A stretch of 64,000 nt of DNA, taken from positions 3,596,001 through 3,660,000 of the forward strand of contig JANTQA010000060.1 of the NCBI GenBank assembly GCA_027625915.1, read 5' to 3'. This DNA comes from Anaeramoeba flamelloides. Lineage: Eukaryota; Metamonada; Anaeramoebidae. The notes beneath the pieces are model-generated. The model ran no database searches. It was not told the origin of the DNA and saw only the letters and a program-made list of their open reading frames with translations. Shown here in pieces: positions 53,756 to 64,000 of the stretch. A program made the position numbers and the translations under genes. Within the stretch, counting starts at the first letter, position 1; each line of letters opens with the position of its first letter.

Positions 53756-56700
53756 CTACATTAATTCACAACATCCAGATTTTTTTTTACCTCTTCTCTT
53801 TTTTTTCTTCTTTTTCTTTGGTTTTTTTTGTTTATCTCTTGGGTGATCTTTAAGCCATTTTCTGACTTCTCTAGCTGCAGTAAGGAACGCCAATTCAACG
53901 TTTTCACCGGTCTTGGCGGATGTTTCAACAAATGGTACATTGAATTCTCTTGCCAATTCTTTGCCAACTTCAGGGGAAACAGCTCTTTCTTCTTCTCTAA
54001 CATCGCATTTGTTTGCGATTAAGACACCAACTACTTGGGTTGTGTCTTTAATTTTAATTATAGATTGGAAATCTCTTCTGATTTCACCAATTGTAGCTTT
54101 CGAAGTAACAGAATAGCAACATAAGAAACCATCCATTTTTTGGAAACTCTATTCATTTTCATTCACAAATTATTGAATAATTTATTTGTTTCCAAATAAA
54201 ATTCATGATTTGAAAATATTAAAAAAAAAAAAAAAGAAAATTAAAAGAAGATTTATTTTATTAAATATTTTTGTCCAAAAAATAGTCTAAAAAAAGAAAG
54301 AATTAAAATTTTTATTTTGAATTTTTTATTTTTTTTTGTTTTGTTATTGATTTTGTATCATTTCAGTCTTTTTCATTAAGTTTTGTAATTTATAGAACAA
54401 AAAAAAAATGCCATTTAATGAAATATATATGGAAATTATCATTTTTATTTCATTTTTTTTAAAATTATATTTCAAATATAGTAGTGAAAAAAATAAAGAT
54501 ATGAAAATAATCTTGGAAAATATTTTTAATTGTTGAATATTAGTAAAATTATTGTGTAATTTCTTTTATTTAAAATCAAATCCTGTTTTTTTAAGAATCA
54601 AACTTTTTAAAATTATAACTCACCCACTTATTAGAATGATGATTAATTAAATTACACTTATTCAAAACACTATTCAATCAATCAAAAAACAAGAATAAAA
54701 ATTATCATTTTCCTAACTCTAGCAAACATCTATAAAACTCGATTATTTTTCAATAAAAGTTAGATCTACTTAGGCTACCAAACAATTAAATCAGTATTCT
54801 ATACCAACCCTACTTTAATGAACTGTAGCAAGTTGTATTACCGAGTTTATAAAATATTTGGTTATTTGTAAAAAGGATTTGATTAATAATATTTGCAATT
54901 ACCCAACAATTTTCCTAATATTTACAATCAAAAATCTTGTCAGGGATTTTTTTCACTACTATAGATCTGGTTTTGAATGAGGCTTATTATTTTCTAATAA
55001 ATTTGTAATTTTAAATTGTTTCTTATATAATAATAGAATAAAATTTTGTTTTTTATTTGTAAATTTGGGAAAGGAGCTTTCATAAGGAATCTCAAATTTT
55101 TACAAAAAATATAAAATATTAAAGAATGTTTAAAAAAGCTTTCAATTATCATAAAAAGAATTTTTGAATAATGTTTGAAAAGTTTTTTCGTAAAAAAATG
55201 TTCTGTACTTTACGAAAATGTCTAAAAAAACTAATAAAAAAAAAAAAATAGCCTTCTTTTAAAGTCATTTTAAAAAAGAAATTCAAGTAATGATTTTATA
55301 AAGTGTTTCTCAATAACCTCTTTTTACGTCTTATAGATTCATTTGTGAGAAGTTTTTTAAAAACTTTTTAGTAACAATTTATTTTTTTTAAAATAAATGA
55401 AAGCAAGTCATCCTGATTATTTTTTATTCTAAAAGTTGGCTAGTTGGGAGAAAAATAATGTTTTTTCCAATTTTCTGACTGAACTTTATAATTTATGCTA
55501 TGTTTATTAAGCTATCAGTGGTAATAGGAGTTAAGGGTGGAGTTAAATACTAGAGTCAAAGTTTCCGTGGTAAATTAGTCTAACTAATTCAAAAATCAGT
55601 TTAACATTAAAAAAGTCTAAATTTTCATTCTTATTTTTTTTTTTTTTTTTTTTTTCCAAATCTTTTTTTACAGTCGCCTAAAAAAAAAATGAATGATAAA
55701 AGTTGAAAAAATTGTTACTGACAAGGCCTAAAAGAGTGAACCAAACAATTTGAAGTTTCGTTTTTAAAACTTTGGGCTATTCACTTTTTTAAAATAGTGT
55801 GATTTGGAAATTTCAAGTTCGTTTTTTTTCTTTTAATTTTTTTTTTTACTTTGAATTTTTTTTTAACTTTTTGTTTTTTTTTTCAAGTGGAATTTCAAAA
55901 TTACAATTGAACTTTTTTTTCTAAAAAAGTAATCAAATTTATCAAAAATTAAAAAAGAATAATCTCGAAAATTCAAATTGATTTGAAAATTCAAAGATCT
56001 TTTCCCAAAATTGAAAATATGAATTTAATTATTTTTTTAAATTGTCCACAAAATAAAAATATCTAAAAAAGAAAATAAAAATAAAAAAAAAAGAATATTT
56101 TAAGCATGTGCATTCTAAATGATTTCTTCAGATATATTACAGATGCTATCATTTCATTTTGATTCATGTAAATACGATTCTTTGTCGAAAGATTAAAATA
56201 AATTCATTTTTACAAAAAATGTAGGGTTTTTTTTTCATTTTTATTTTTGTTCTATTGTAAATATCCACTTTCCACAAAGCAGTAATGAAGAGTGGTATTG
56301 ATTTATGGGGAGGGATTATTAAATTTTATTGTGTTATGAGCACTTTTGTACTAATAACTAGGGATTTTCCGTAATTTTTATTACAAAATCAAAATTACGG
56401 AAAATTTGAGAAAAGGGTATTATTTTGAGTTAATATTCCAAACAGAAACAGATAATGCTATTTAAAAAATCAAAAGATATTCCTCCATTTTTTAAGATCA
56501 GATTTTTTTATCGGAATTTTTATAATATAATGTAATTTGTTACATATCATATTTTACAGAATATATTTGATGTAAAAGATATTATGAAATAAATGTTACA
56601 AAATAAAATTTTTTGATAATTTTTTTTTGACAGAATTAAAGTCTTAATTTTAAATAGTAAACTCATATAATTTAAAAGTAATAAACCGAATTTGAAAACC

Positions 56701-58947
56701 GAAAAATAGATTACTAAAATAAGAAAAAACGTATTTTAATAGTAAATAGTTTCAAGAGATCAGAAAATAGTTTTAGATTAGTACACAACAAAGTGAAGAA
56801 CAAATTATTTATATTATCATATCCCATATAAGAAGAATTCTTAGCAAATACTAGAAATTTGATAAAAATTGATCTGTGTTAATAAATTATGAGACTAATT
56901 AAGATAATCATTTGGGAAAAAAAGTTAAACCCAATTTTTAATTGGAAACCTTAATAGAACCTCAAAATTTTAAAGAAAGATCGATTTTTAAAAGAAAAAA
57001 CAAAATAATTATAGACAACATGGAGGATTCAACCCAATAATAGTTTTTGTAAAACTATCTTTTGGTAGGGGTTTTTTTTTGATTGATCTATGATTCCAAA
57101 TTTGTTGAAAATATTGACTATTTTTGAAGATCTCCAAAACCACTCTCTGATTTCTGATATAATCAAGGAAGATCAAAATTGTTTTTATTGATTCAATTGA
57201 TTGAAAATAATATAATGGATTATTCTTTCAAGTTAATTTGTTTCTTCTATTAATTGATTTTATTTTTAATTTTAAATTTTTTATTAAGGTTTCCAATTAA
57301 AAACCGTGTTTTACTTTTTTTTCCCTGTTACACCTTTTTTCGCGAACTTTAAGGACCAGAAATTAAAATAATTGAAAGACAAAATTATTATTTTTGTTTT
57401 GTTTCAATTTTTTCAATTAAAATACTTTATTTGGATTTTTTGAACTTTTGGTTCTTTTAATTTTAAAAAAATCATCTATTTTGAAATTTCTGTTCAGTAA
57501 TTCATTTTCTGTAATTTCTGTTCCGTAATTCTTTTTTGTAAAAATATTACATAAAAAGATGACTGATCTTGAAAATTTTAATCAAAAAATCTATTTTGGA
57601 TTTTCTGTTTCTTGTTTCATTTTATGCAAAAAGGCTACGTAAAAGCTCATACTGGCTTTTGGTAAAATACTAATTGTATAAATATCTTCTTAGGTATATT
57701 TCTAATTACTTGGTAAAGTGAGGTTTTAAAGTAGAGCAAAAAATAAAAGCTTGTAAAAATCTCCAAAAAAACCTTTTTTTCAATAAAAATTTATTTTAAT
57801 AAATGGAGAAAGATCGTATTTACATGAACCAAAATGAAAGGATAGCATTTGTAATGTATCTGAAGAATTCATTAGGAATATACATTCTTAAAGAACTAGC
57901 TTTTGAAACACCACTGGCAAATTTTTGAAAAGTATCAAGAAACTTCAAGAGACCAATTTCCAAGCTAGATTTTAAAATTTTTTTGGTAAAACTTTTTTTA
58001 ACATGAATTTAACTTGGGTTGTAGTTTTTATTAATAAAAATGTGATTTTTTTTTTCTTTTCATTTTTTGTTTTCAAGTCTGATTGCTTGATATCAAATGA
58101 AATATTGTAATTGGAAAAGTGTGTAGCAAAAAATGCCTACTACCCCCAAGATTTATAAGTACAAATAACTTTGAAATGTAGATATTTTGATTTAATGAAA
58201 CTAATTCAATTTTTTAATATTTCAAAAAAAACACTCCAAAATGAACAGATCTTCAAGAACTACAAACCAATTTCCTTTTTTTTTCAATTCAAAAAGATTT
58301 CTAAAGTGAAATGGAAAAAAGTGTTGAGGTATTTTGGGGTTGGTAAACAATTAGATTGAAAAAAATTTACAACAAAAGTTCGAAAAAAGTTTTGGGATTT
58401 TATTTGTAAAAAAAACAAATTCAAAGGTGTTGTGTTTCTTTGAAGGAATTTTTTCAAATTTAATTGTTAAATCACCCACACACAATAAAAAAAAAAAAAA
58501 AAAAAATTAATTCTTTTGTTTGGTTTTTTAATGGTTTATTCTATTTTTTGTTTAGCGAAAAATTTCAAAAAAAGAAAAAAAAAAACAATCCAAAAAAAAA
58601 AAAAAAAAAAAAAAGAAAAAGAATAAAAAAAATGAAGAGTTACCCTATCGCGAATAATTTTATATTCTTCTTGACCTGCTGTATCCAGGATTTCAAGTGT
58701 AATTGCCTGATCGTCTAAAAGGAGATCTTTTCGATATGATTCTTCGGTTGTAGGATCTTTAATTTTTAAATTAAAAAATAAAAAAAATCATTAAATTTAT
58801 GTTACCAAGACACAAAATTATGAAAGGAAAAAAGAAAAATTGGATTTGAAAAAAAAAAATAAACAAACCATAATTCTCAACAAACATGTTTCTTAAGAAA
58901 CGAATTGTAAGACATGATTTTCCAACACCACCACCACCAACAACAGC
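53756..58947 (-). CDS. Ras-family small GTPase with CAAX box (first exon not found)
   Basis: Three coding exons on the minus strand: 58947-58869, 58756-58644 and 54148-53756 (TAG). The first gives [18 protein letters not shown] (P-loop, glycine at the position of Ras G12) and ends AAT TAT G. The second completes [11 protein letters not shown] (effector loop) and [13 protein letters not shown] (G3 with the catalytic Gln). The third starts [17 protein letters not shown] and contains IANKCDV (G4) and [11 protein letters not shown] (G5), then a long Lys-rich tail and CCELM, a CAAX box ending in Met, which predicts farnesylation. Residue spacing across both junctions equals Ras exactly (phases 1 and 0). 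The N-terminal ~6 residues must lie in an exon above 58948, not identified. Introns are 112 bp and 4495 bp. Membership is Ras/Rap-like; the exact subfamily is not resolved. GTP-switch at membranes. Confidence 0.94.
55130..55500 (+). repeat. Dispersed repeat, second copy of 8190-8560
   Basis: AAAAAAGAAATTCAAGTAATG, AAAGTGTTTCTCAATAACC, GAGAAGTTTTTTA and TTTTCCAATTTTCTGACTGA correspond in order to the 8.2-8.5 kb copy. Confidence 0.5.
56914..57325. mobile_element. Non-autonomous element with GGGAAAAAAAGTTAAAC ends, copy 2
   Basis: Left GGGAAAAAAAGTTAAACCCA and inverted right GGGAAAAAAAAGTAAAACAC, both followed by TTTTTAATTGGAAACCTTAA-like arms. Interior ACATGGAGGATTCAACCCAA is shared with the copies at 47.7 and 49.2 kb. 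About 412 bp. Confidence 0.7.
57440..57640 (+). repeat. Dispersed repeat shared with 36.57-36.74 and 29.3-29.49 kb
   Basis: AATTTCTGTTC.GTAATTC, ATTTTTTGTAAAAATAT, GATCTTGAAAATTTTAATCA and AAATCTATTTTGGATTTTCTG recur in the other two copies. Confidence 0.5.
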
Positions 58948-61700
58948 CTATTTAGAAAAAAGAAAAAAACCAAATCATTTTCATCCAAATTATAATCCTT
59001 TTTAAATGCCTCGAAAAAAAAAAAATAAAAAAGATAACAAGAAAATTCGGAAATAAAAACAAACAATTTCTAAAAAAGAAAAAGAAAAAGAAAAAATAGT
59101 TTAAAAAAAGAAAGGTTAATTGGGTATTCACAAATGACAAAAAAAGAAAGAAAAAAAATTACTATATAAAGTCATTGAAACCTATCTCTAAAAAAGATAA
59201 AAATTAATGGTTAATTTTTGAGAAATTATTTAACAAAAAAATGATTGTGTTTTTTCCGAAAGGGAAATTGTGAAATATATTTCTAACCTGGTTGGATTTT
59301 TTTTTTCAATTGTACTCACATAACTTTAAATCAACATATTATCAAAAAAAGAAATATCATTCAATTTTTTTAGTTGTTTTGATCGAGAAAAAAATTTTTG
59401 TTTGTAAAATTTTGAACAATTTTTAGATACACCTTGAACTTACTGAACAAAAGAAAAACCTTGATCAATTATCCAGCTCTTAATGGGGAGTTAAAAAATT
59501 TCCAATTAATTTTATTATGACTTTGGGCAAATGATCTTTTTGTGTTAACTTAAAAATATATTATTTCATTATTGATATTGAAACATAGAATGAATTATAA
59601 TTCACTCACAAACAATTCTGAAAGAAAATATTTTTTAATCAAAAAATATCTGACAAAAAAGAGGGTTTTGTTTTTGCTTTAATTTTACAGATTTAAACTC
59701 TTTTTTTTTTCCCAAACGTAATGGAGGACTTATTTTCATAATCTTACTGTTAGGCCACAATAAAAACCAACCTTTATCAACTTTAGAGAAAGGTATAACC
59801 CTTTTTAATAGAATTCATTTTTTAAGGATTTATTTTGAAATTGAATTGGTAAAATTTTATTTTTTACTGATTTTAATTAAAAATTCCTTTCCGGAAAGGA
59901 TTGTTAGCTTTTACCCAAAATAGACCAAAGTACACACCAAATAAAAAAGAACCAAACAAATAAATACAATCAAAAATTCTGATTTATTTTTTGAAAAACC
60001 CAATTAGTATTAGAACCATAAAGACAATAAAGTGAAATTTTTTTTCAATTTATGATTCTACCAACAAGTAATTTTAAACAAAATTATATGGTCCATTTTG
60101 TTTAAAATCTTCACTTTAAGGAATATTTATATTTTGTGTTTTATATACATTGAAACCCAATGTACCAATGTATAAAAATTATTTCAAATATTTTGAATTG
60201 AAAAAAAAAGAAAAAAATATCAAGTTATTTATATTTTTTGGCTTTTTAATAAAAACAATTTATCATTACAAAACCTTTTTGAAATTTTCTAACAAAATAT
60301 GGGTAAATTTATAAGCTATTTTATTAGTCACTTTGTTGATTTAACCCTTTATTTTTAGATTACACAATATTTATCGACTTATTCTTTGATCATATAAATA
60401 TTTAAAATGAAGTGGGTAGCTAGATCTGCAACCAACTTTTAATTTTCCAACTTTTTAGTATATTTTCAATATGGATAGGATAATATTGTTGGCCAAAATG
60501 ACAAAATTTTTTAAAAAAACATAATTTTTTCATAATAATATAATTTAATTATTTTTCTTCTCTTTTTTTAAATACTATATTTTTTTCTTTTATTGTCTTA
60601 TTTCTCTTATAAATAAATACAAAAACCAGAATTTGCAATTTTAACAAGATTTCTTAAAATAGCATCTTTTTAAGCAAATAAACATACTTTGGATCTGGAA
60701 AATCATATCCAATTACCAATATATTCAAAATTTACATAAGAACATACCAAAAATATTTTGACAATATTTTGTATTTTTCTGAAATTTCACTTTTTGTAAT
60801 CACTTTCAATTTGCACCAATAAATGCCATTATACATTTCATCTTATATATAAAATCAAGAAAAATAAACCAAAATTTTACTTTTTATTGACGAGAAATAA
60901 ACCATCAAATGTCTTATTATTATTATTTTTTCTAAACAGGCGTTAGTAAGAAAAAAGATAATGAAAAAAAAAAATAGTTTAATGTTCTGAAAGTATACTT
61001 TGTCCAAAAAAATTTTTTCAGATTTTGATTTTTATAAAAATAAATATATGTCACTACGACCCAAAAAACACTAAAAATGGAAAACTGATCAAATACTTTC
61101 CATTAATACAATTAAAAAAACTAAATGAAAAAATGAAAATAAATAAAGTTTCAATTTAACTTTTTCTTGAAAACATTTTTTGCCAAAATCATTGAATTCA
61201 CACTTGAAATTATGTATATTTTTAGATACACTATCTTGTTTTAACTCATTTACAAAAACAAAATCTAAATTATGGGAATTTTCTTTTCACAAAAGGCACT
61301 AATTTGGTCTTCAAATGTTTTTTTTTTAGTTTTAAATGGTAAAATTAAAAAAAAAAGTTAAACTAAAGTGATAAACTTTCTGGAAAAGCATTCTAATTTA
61401 ATATATTAACTAATTTTTTGCTTTCAAACCTTTCTCAACCCCATTTTTTCATAAAAAAATAAAAAAAGTGCACACTAATTTCAAAAAATAATTATGATAT
61501 TTAAAAGTTGAGAGTGTTTTTATTCGAAAAAAAATTTATCCTAGTGTCTAATTGAATTAAGTTATAAACTTAGATTTCGAAAAATATTAATCAGAAAAAA
61601 ATAGTACTTAATTTTATTAAGTACATATCATCCTTTAAAACAATATTTTTTTTTACTATTAAATTTAAAAGTTATTTTTTTCTTGTCATAAACTCCTTTC
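58948..61700. other. Upstream of the Ras exons; missing 5' exon expected here or beyond
   Basis: I looked on the minus strand for an ATG followed by a short Y-K-(I/L)-like segment ending in phase 0 before GT and found none convincing; candidates such as 59173 (ATG ACT TTA TAT) are in the wrong phase. No other gene is recognised. The 62-codon minus frame at 58952-59140 is poly-F. Confidence 0.35.
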
Positions 61701-61719
61701 TACTGAAAGGGGTCAAGTT

Positions 61720-62230
61720 TTATCGAAGAAATAAATTAAATTTCAAAAATTTGGACATAGTTTAAACAATTGAAATAATAACAATATAATACTTTACATT
61801 CAATTTGGAAATAATTTTTATTTTACAAACAATGTCATTTTTTGTCTTTTTTGTTTTTTTTTTTTTTCATTTCCTTTTTTCCCAGTTACGCAATCTGTTT
61901 CTTTAGATCTGATAATTTTTTTCCGATGATCATCAGAAGATTAATTTTGACTTTAGCTAAATAGAAAATTCAATACAATTAAACGATGATAACTTATCAT
62001 TTGATCGATCAATAATTGTATGTTAAATTTCAACAAATTTACCAATACATTTTTTGTTCTACTGGTTTCATTATTTTTGAACACACAATACTTTTGATTT
62101 TTTTGTTTTATCTTTTTTTCTTTTATTTGGATAAAAATGATTAATTATAAAAACCTTAATACCTGTGTAACTTAAATGTGGTTTTAGATTATTTTTCGAA
62201 AAATATACTAAATTGTTTTTTTTTTTCCTA
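61720..62230 (+). repeat. Dispersed repeat, copy 3 of 3 (with 10.96 and 42.23 kb)
   Basis: AATTTCAAAAATTTGGACATA, CAGAAGATTAATTTTGACTT, TTATCATTTGATCGATCAAT, TTTCAACAAATTTACCAATA and TTTATTTGGATAAAAATGA match the other copies in order. Confidence 0.6.
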
Positions 62231-62289
62231 TTTTTGATTTTATGAGTTTCGAAATTTTTGGAAGGGGATTTACAACATATTCTATGAGT

Positions 62290-62820
62290 TTAATTTATCA
62301 TCCTTCTCAAAATTATTTTTCAATTTTTAATTCATATTATTTTTTCTAATTTAGTCAAATTAATTTTTACATTTCTTTTGTTAATTTATTTATTTTTTTT
62401 CTTTGCTATCTTTTTTATTTTTTTAAAAATAGTAAATATTAAAAAAAAAACGAAAAAAAAAAACAAATAAACCTTAATAAAATTGTGAATTTGTAATTTA
62501 TTTTAAAATTCTTACATTTACAATTAAAAAATCTTATTTTCAACAATTTTAATCCTCTAAAGAAATTGAGAAATTTTGCACTCAACATTCCAATTAAAGA
62601 GTATCCAAAATTTTTTTTATATTTATTTTTACAAAATTTATGGTTTTTCCAGGTATTTCTATTATGAATCTCAACTTAAATCCGAAATTTTATCATTTCT
62701 CTTATTGTGAATCAACTGTAGTTTAGTTGATTCTTTAAAAAAATAAATTTGAATCTTTCATTTTTGGATCCACGTATTTGAGTGAACTGTAGTTTATATT
62801 AATACAATCTTAGAGACATG
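62290..62820 (-). repeat. Dispersed repeat, copy 4 of 4 (minus orientation)
   Basis: 62290-62420 matches 45185-45320 (TCCTTCTCAAAATT, TTTTTTCTAATTTA) and 62600-62810 matches the peptide-coding part (CAGGTATTTCTATTATGAAT, TTTGAGTGAACTGTAG), but the frame is lost. Confidence 0.55.
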
Positions 62821-63115
62821 GGTTGCTTAAATCCTCATTGATTTTTATTTTTAAAAACTTTTCTAAAATATAAAGTTACAGAGAATCGATTCCAAATAAA
62901 TTAAAATATGCTTTTATCTTGGAAAAAAGCTTTTTTTAACAAACAGTAAAAAAAAAAAAAAAAATATTATGCCATATTATTGTTAACTTAAAAAAAGAAA
63001 CAGTTTCCAGTATAAAATTAACAAATGTGAGTTTTTAAAAGATAATGGAAAATTTTGATCCCTTTATTTTATAATTATTAATATCTCTGGAGTATTGGAA
63101 AAAAGAAGTTTTCTC
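62821..63115. other. No feature recognised
   Basis: Short A/T-rich interval between two repeats without coding character. Confidence 0.3.
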
Positions 63116-63292
63116 TTAAGGGAATAATCTCTAATAGATTTTTTGTCCTAAATTTAATAGAGATTGAGAAAATTTTTTGACAATAACTTAGATTTGAACA
63201 CCCCTGTTTATTTTCAATATTATTGATATTTCTAGATAATAAATCTATATTTGAAATTTGCCAAAAGAAAATAATTAAGATTAGCCCCTTAA
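63116..63292. mobile_element. Short TTAA element with TTAAGGGAATAATCT end
   Basis: TTAA at 63116-63119 and 63289-63292. Left GGGAATAATCT and inverted right GGGGCTAATCT. The inner AAATTTAATAGAGATTGAGA and ACTTAGATTTGAA are shared with the 43320-44264 element, so this is a 169 bp internally deleted relative. Overlapping minus-strand frames are artefacts. Confidence 0.7.
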
Positions 63293-63975
63293 AAAAAGAA
63301 CAAATTGACAAATCAAATTCAAAGATCTGTATTTTTTATCATACAAGGATCCAAAATTAACTCCAAAAAAATAAAAATTCAACAATATAGAAACCAAATT
63401 TAGAATCAATATAAAGAAAAGGAAAGAAATTCTATTTTGTTCCAAGATAATATGATGAATCTTTAATAAAAATAAAACAAAAATTTTGAATTTTTCCCCA
63501 AAATTGCTTTCACTCAGAATTTTACCAAATAAAAATCTGAAAACCTCATTTTTAACTAGATGTCTTGAATTGACTTTCTTTAAAGTCAATAAATATCTTG
63601 CTAGTAACCAAAATGGTATCTATTGACGAAAAAAATACAGATGGTCCTTAAATGATCAAATAAACCAAGAATAAACAATAATGAAATCTCTTTTTGATTT
63701 CTGAAAGTCCGACTATTAAATAAGAAATTCTCAAAAATGAAGGATCAAATTTAAAAATTTTTTCTTAAAAAATAGTGTAAATTTTTGAGAATTTTCTTCA
63801 GCAAAATATCCAAAATTTGTAAAAAAACTGTTGACAAATTTGATCCCCTTTTTAAACTTTACTTAAAATAAATCAAGGAAATAAGATTCATAATTGAGAT
63901 GAATATAGGTATGTTATTGGATAGTGAATAAGATGTTACATTGGGATAAGAAGAACAAAACATCTAGAATATTAA
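63293..63975. other. No feature recognised
   Basis: A/T-rich; the 102-codon minus frame at 63281-63589 has no similarity I recognise and starts within a repeat, so it is left out as a gene. Confidence 0.3.
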
Positions 63976-64000
63976 TACAGAAGTTCGACTTTTAAGACAC
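63976..64000. mobile_element. Left end of a TA-flanked MITE, cut by the window end
   Basis: TA at 63976 followed by CAGAAGTTCGACTTTTAAGA, matching the terminal repeat of the elements at 27110-27302 and 50226-50409. Confidence 0.6.

Larger units (their letters stand above)
56105..57890. mobile_element. Inverted-arm element in the Ras intron
   Basis: 56105-56235 and 57770-57890 are inverted copies: CTTCAGATA.ATTACA.ATGC and TTCATGTAAATACGAT on one side, their complements on the other. The ends beyond the arms are not clearly defined. The space between holds the 56914-57325 element, which is a secondary insertion if the arms belong to one element. Confidence 0.55.
54149..58643 (-). other. Long Ras intron, 4495 bp
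   Basis: Donor AGG|GTAACT at 58643 and acceptor AATAG at 54149. Contains a repeat (55130-55500), a pair of inverted arms (56105-56235 and 57770-57890) enclosing about 1.5 kb, an element with GGGAAAAAAAGTTAAAC ends (56914-57325) and a dispersed repeat (57440-57640). Plus-strand frames at 58171-58718 are not credible. Confidence 0.92.

Noticed and set aside
58464-58718. Plus-strand 84-codon frame near the Ras exons
   Set aside because: It is antisense to the switch II exon of Ras and begins in an A homopolymer.

Overview
This window is nuclear DNA of a unicellular eukaryote. It is extremely A+T-rich, has GT-AG introns, uses the standard stop codons (TAA and TAG both close clear genes), and has proteins rich in K/E and N/D runs. 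Gene content and style (ALFY-type BEACH protein, many small-GTPase and SNARE functions, K/E-rich linkers) would fit an amoeboid protist such as Anaeramoeba. That name is only a guess: nothing here fixes the species.

Six host genes can be supported. From left to right: an ankyrin-repeat protein (1341-2561, +); a giant WDFY3/ALFY/LvsA-type BEACH-WD40 protein assembled here from four exons (7507-24915, +, 3693 codons, all phases agreeing); a small single-pass membrane protein or exon (32419-32835, -); a calponin-homology plus K/E-rich protein (37227-39469, -) whose two halves are offset by one frame at a 19-base homopolymer; a complete SEC22 R-SNARE in two exons around a 4.96 kb intron (44504-50111, -); and a Ras-family GTPase with a CAAX box (53756-58947, -) with introns of 112 bp and 4.5 kb, whose first coding exon I could not find. 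The recognisable genes point to membrane traffic and signalling: BEACH proteins act in autophagy or vesicle fusion, Sec22 in ER-Golgi transport, Ras in signalling at membranes.

Most of the rest is repeat. By eye I find degraded LINE copies (25.4-27.1 kb, 33.8-34.9 kb, inside the BEACH intron at 22.3-22.8 kb, and 3' ends at 46-47 kb); a family of TTAA-flanked inverted-repeat elements with GG(G) termini, one nested in another; a Tc1/mariner-type element with about 185 bp arms and a recognisable transposase C-terminus in the second BEACH intron; several families of TA-flanked MITEs; an element with helix-turn-helix transposase remnants in the SEC22 intron; a large fold-back element with a G-rich, TTAGGT-like core at 52.4-53.15 kb; and a cluster of AT-rich perfect hairpins separated by CGTTAGG-like spacers in the third BEACH intron, with relatives at 34.7 and 46.0 kb. 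Many elements sit inside introns, so the long introns look like insertion-swollen versions of short ones (73 and 112 bp introns also exist).

Repeat boundaries come from visual alignment of the two strands and are approximate unless terminal bases are quoted. No tRNA, rRNA or CRISPR array was recognised.
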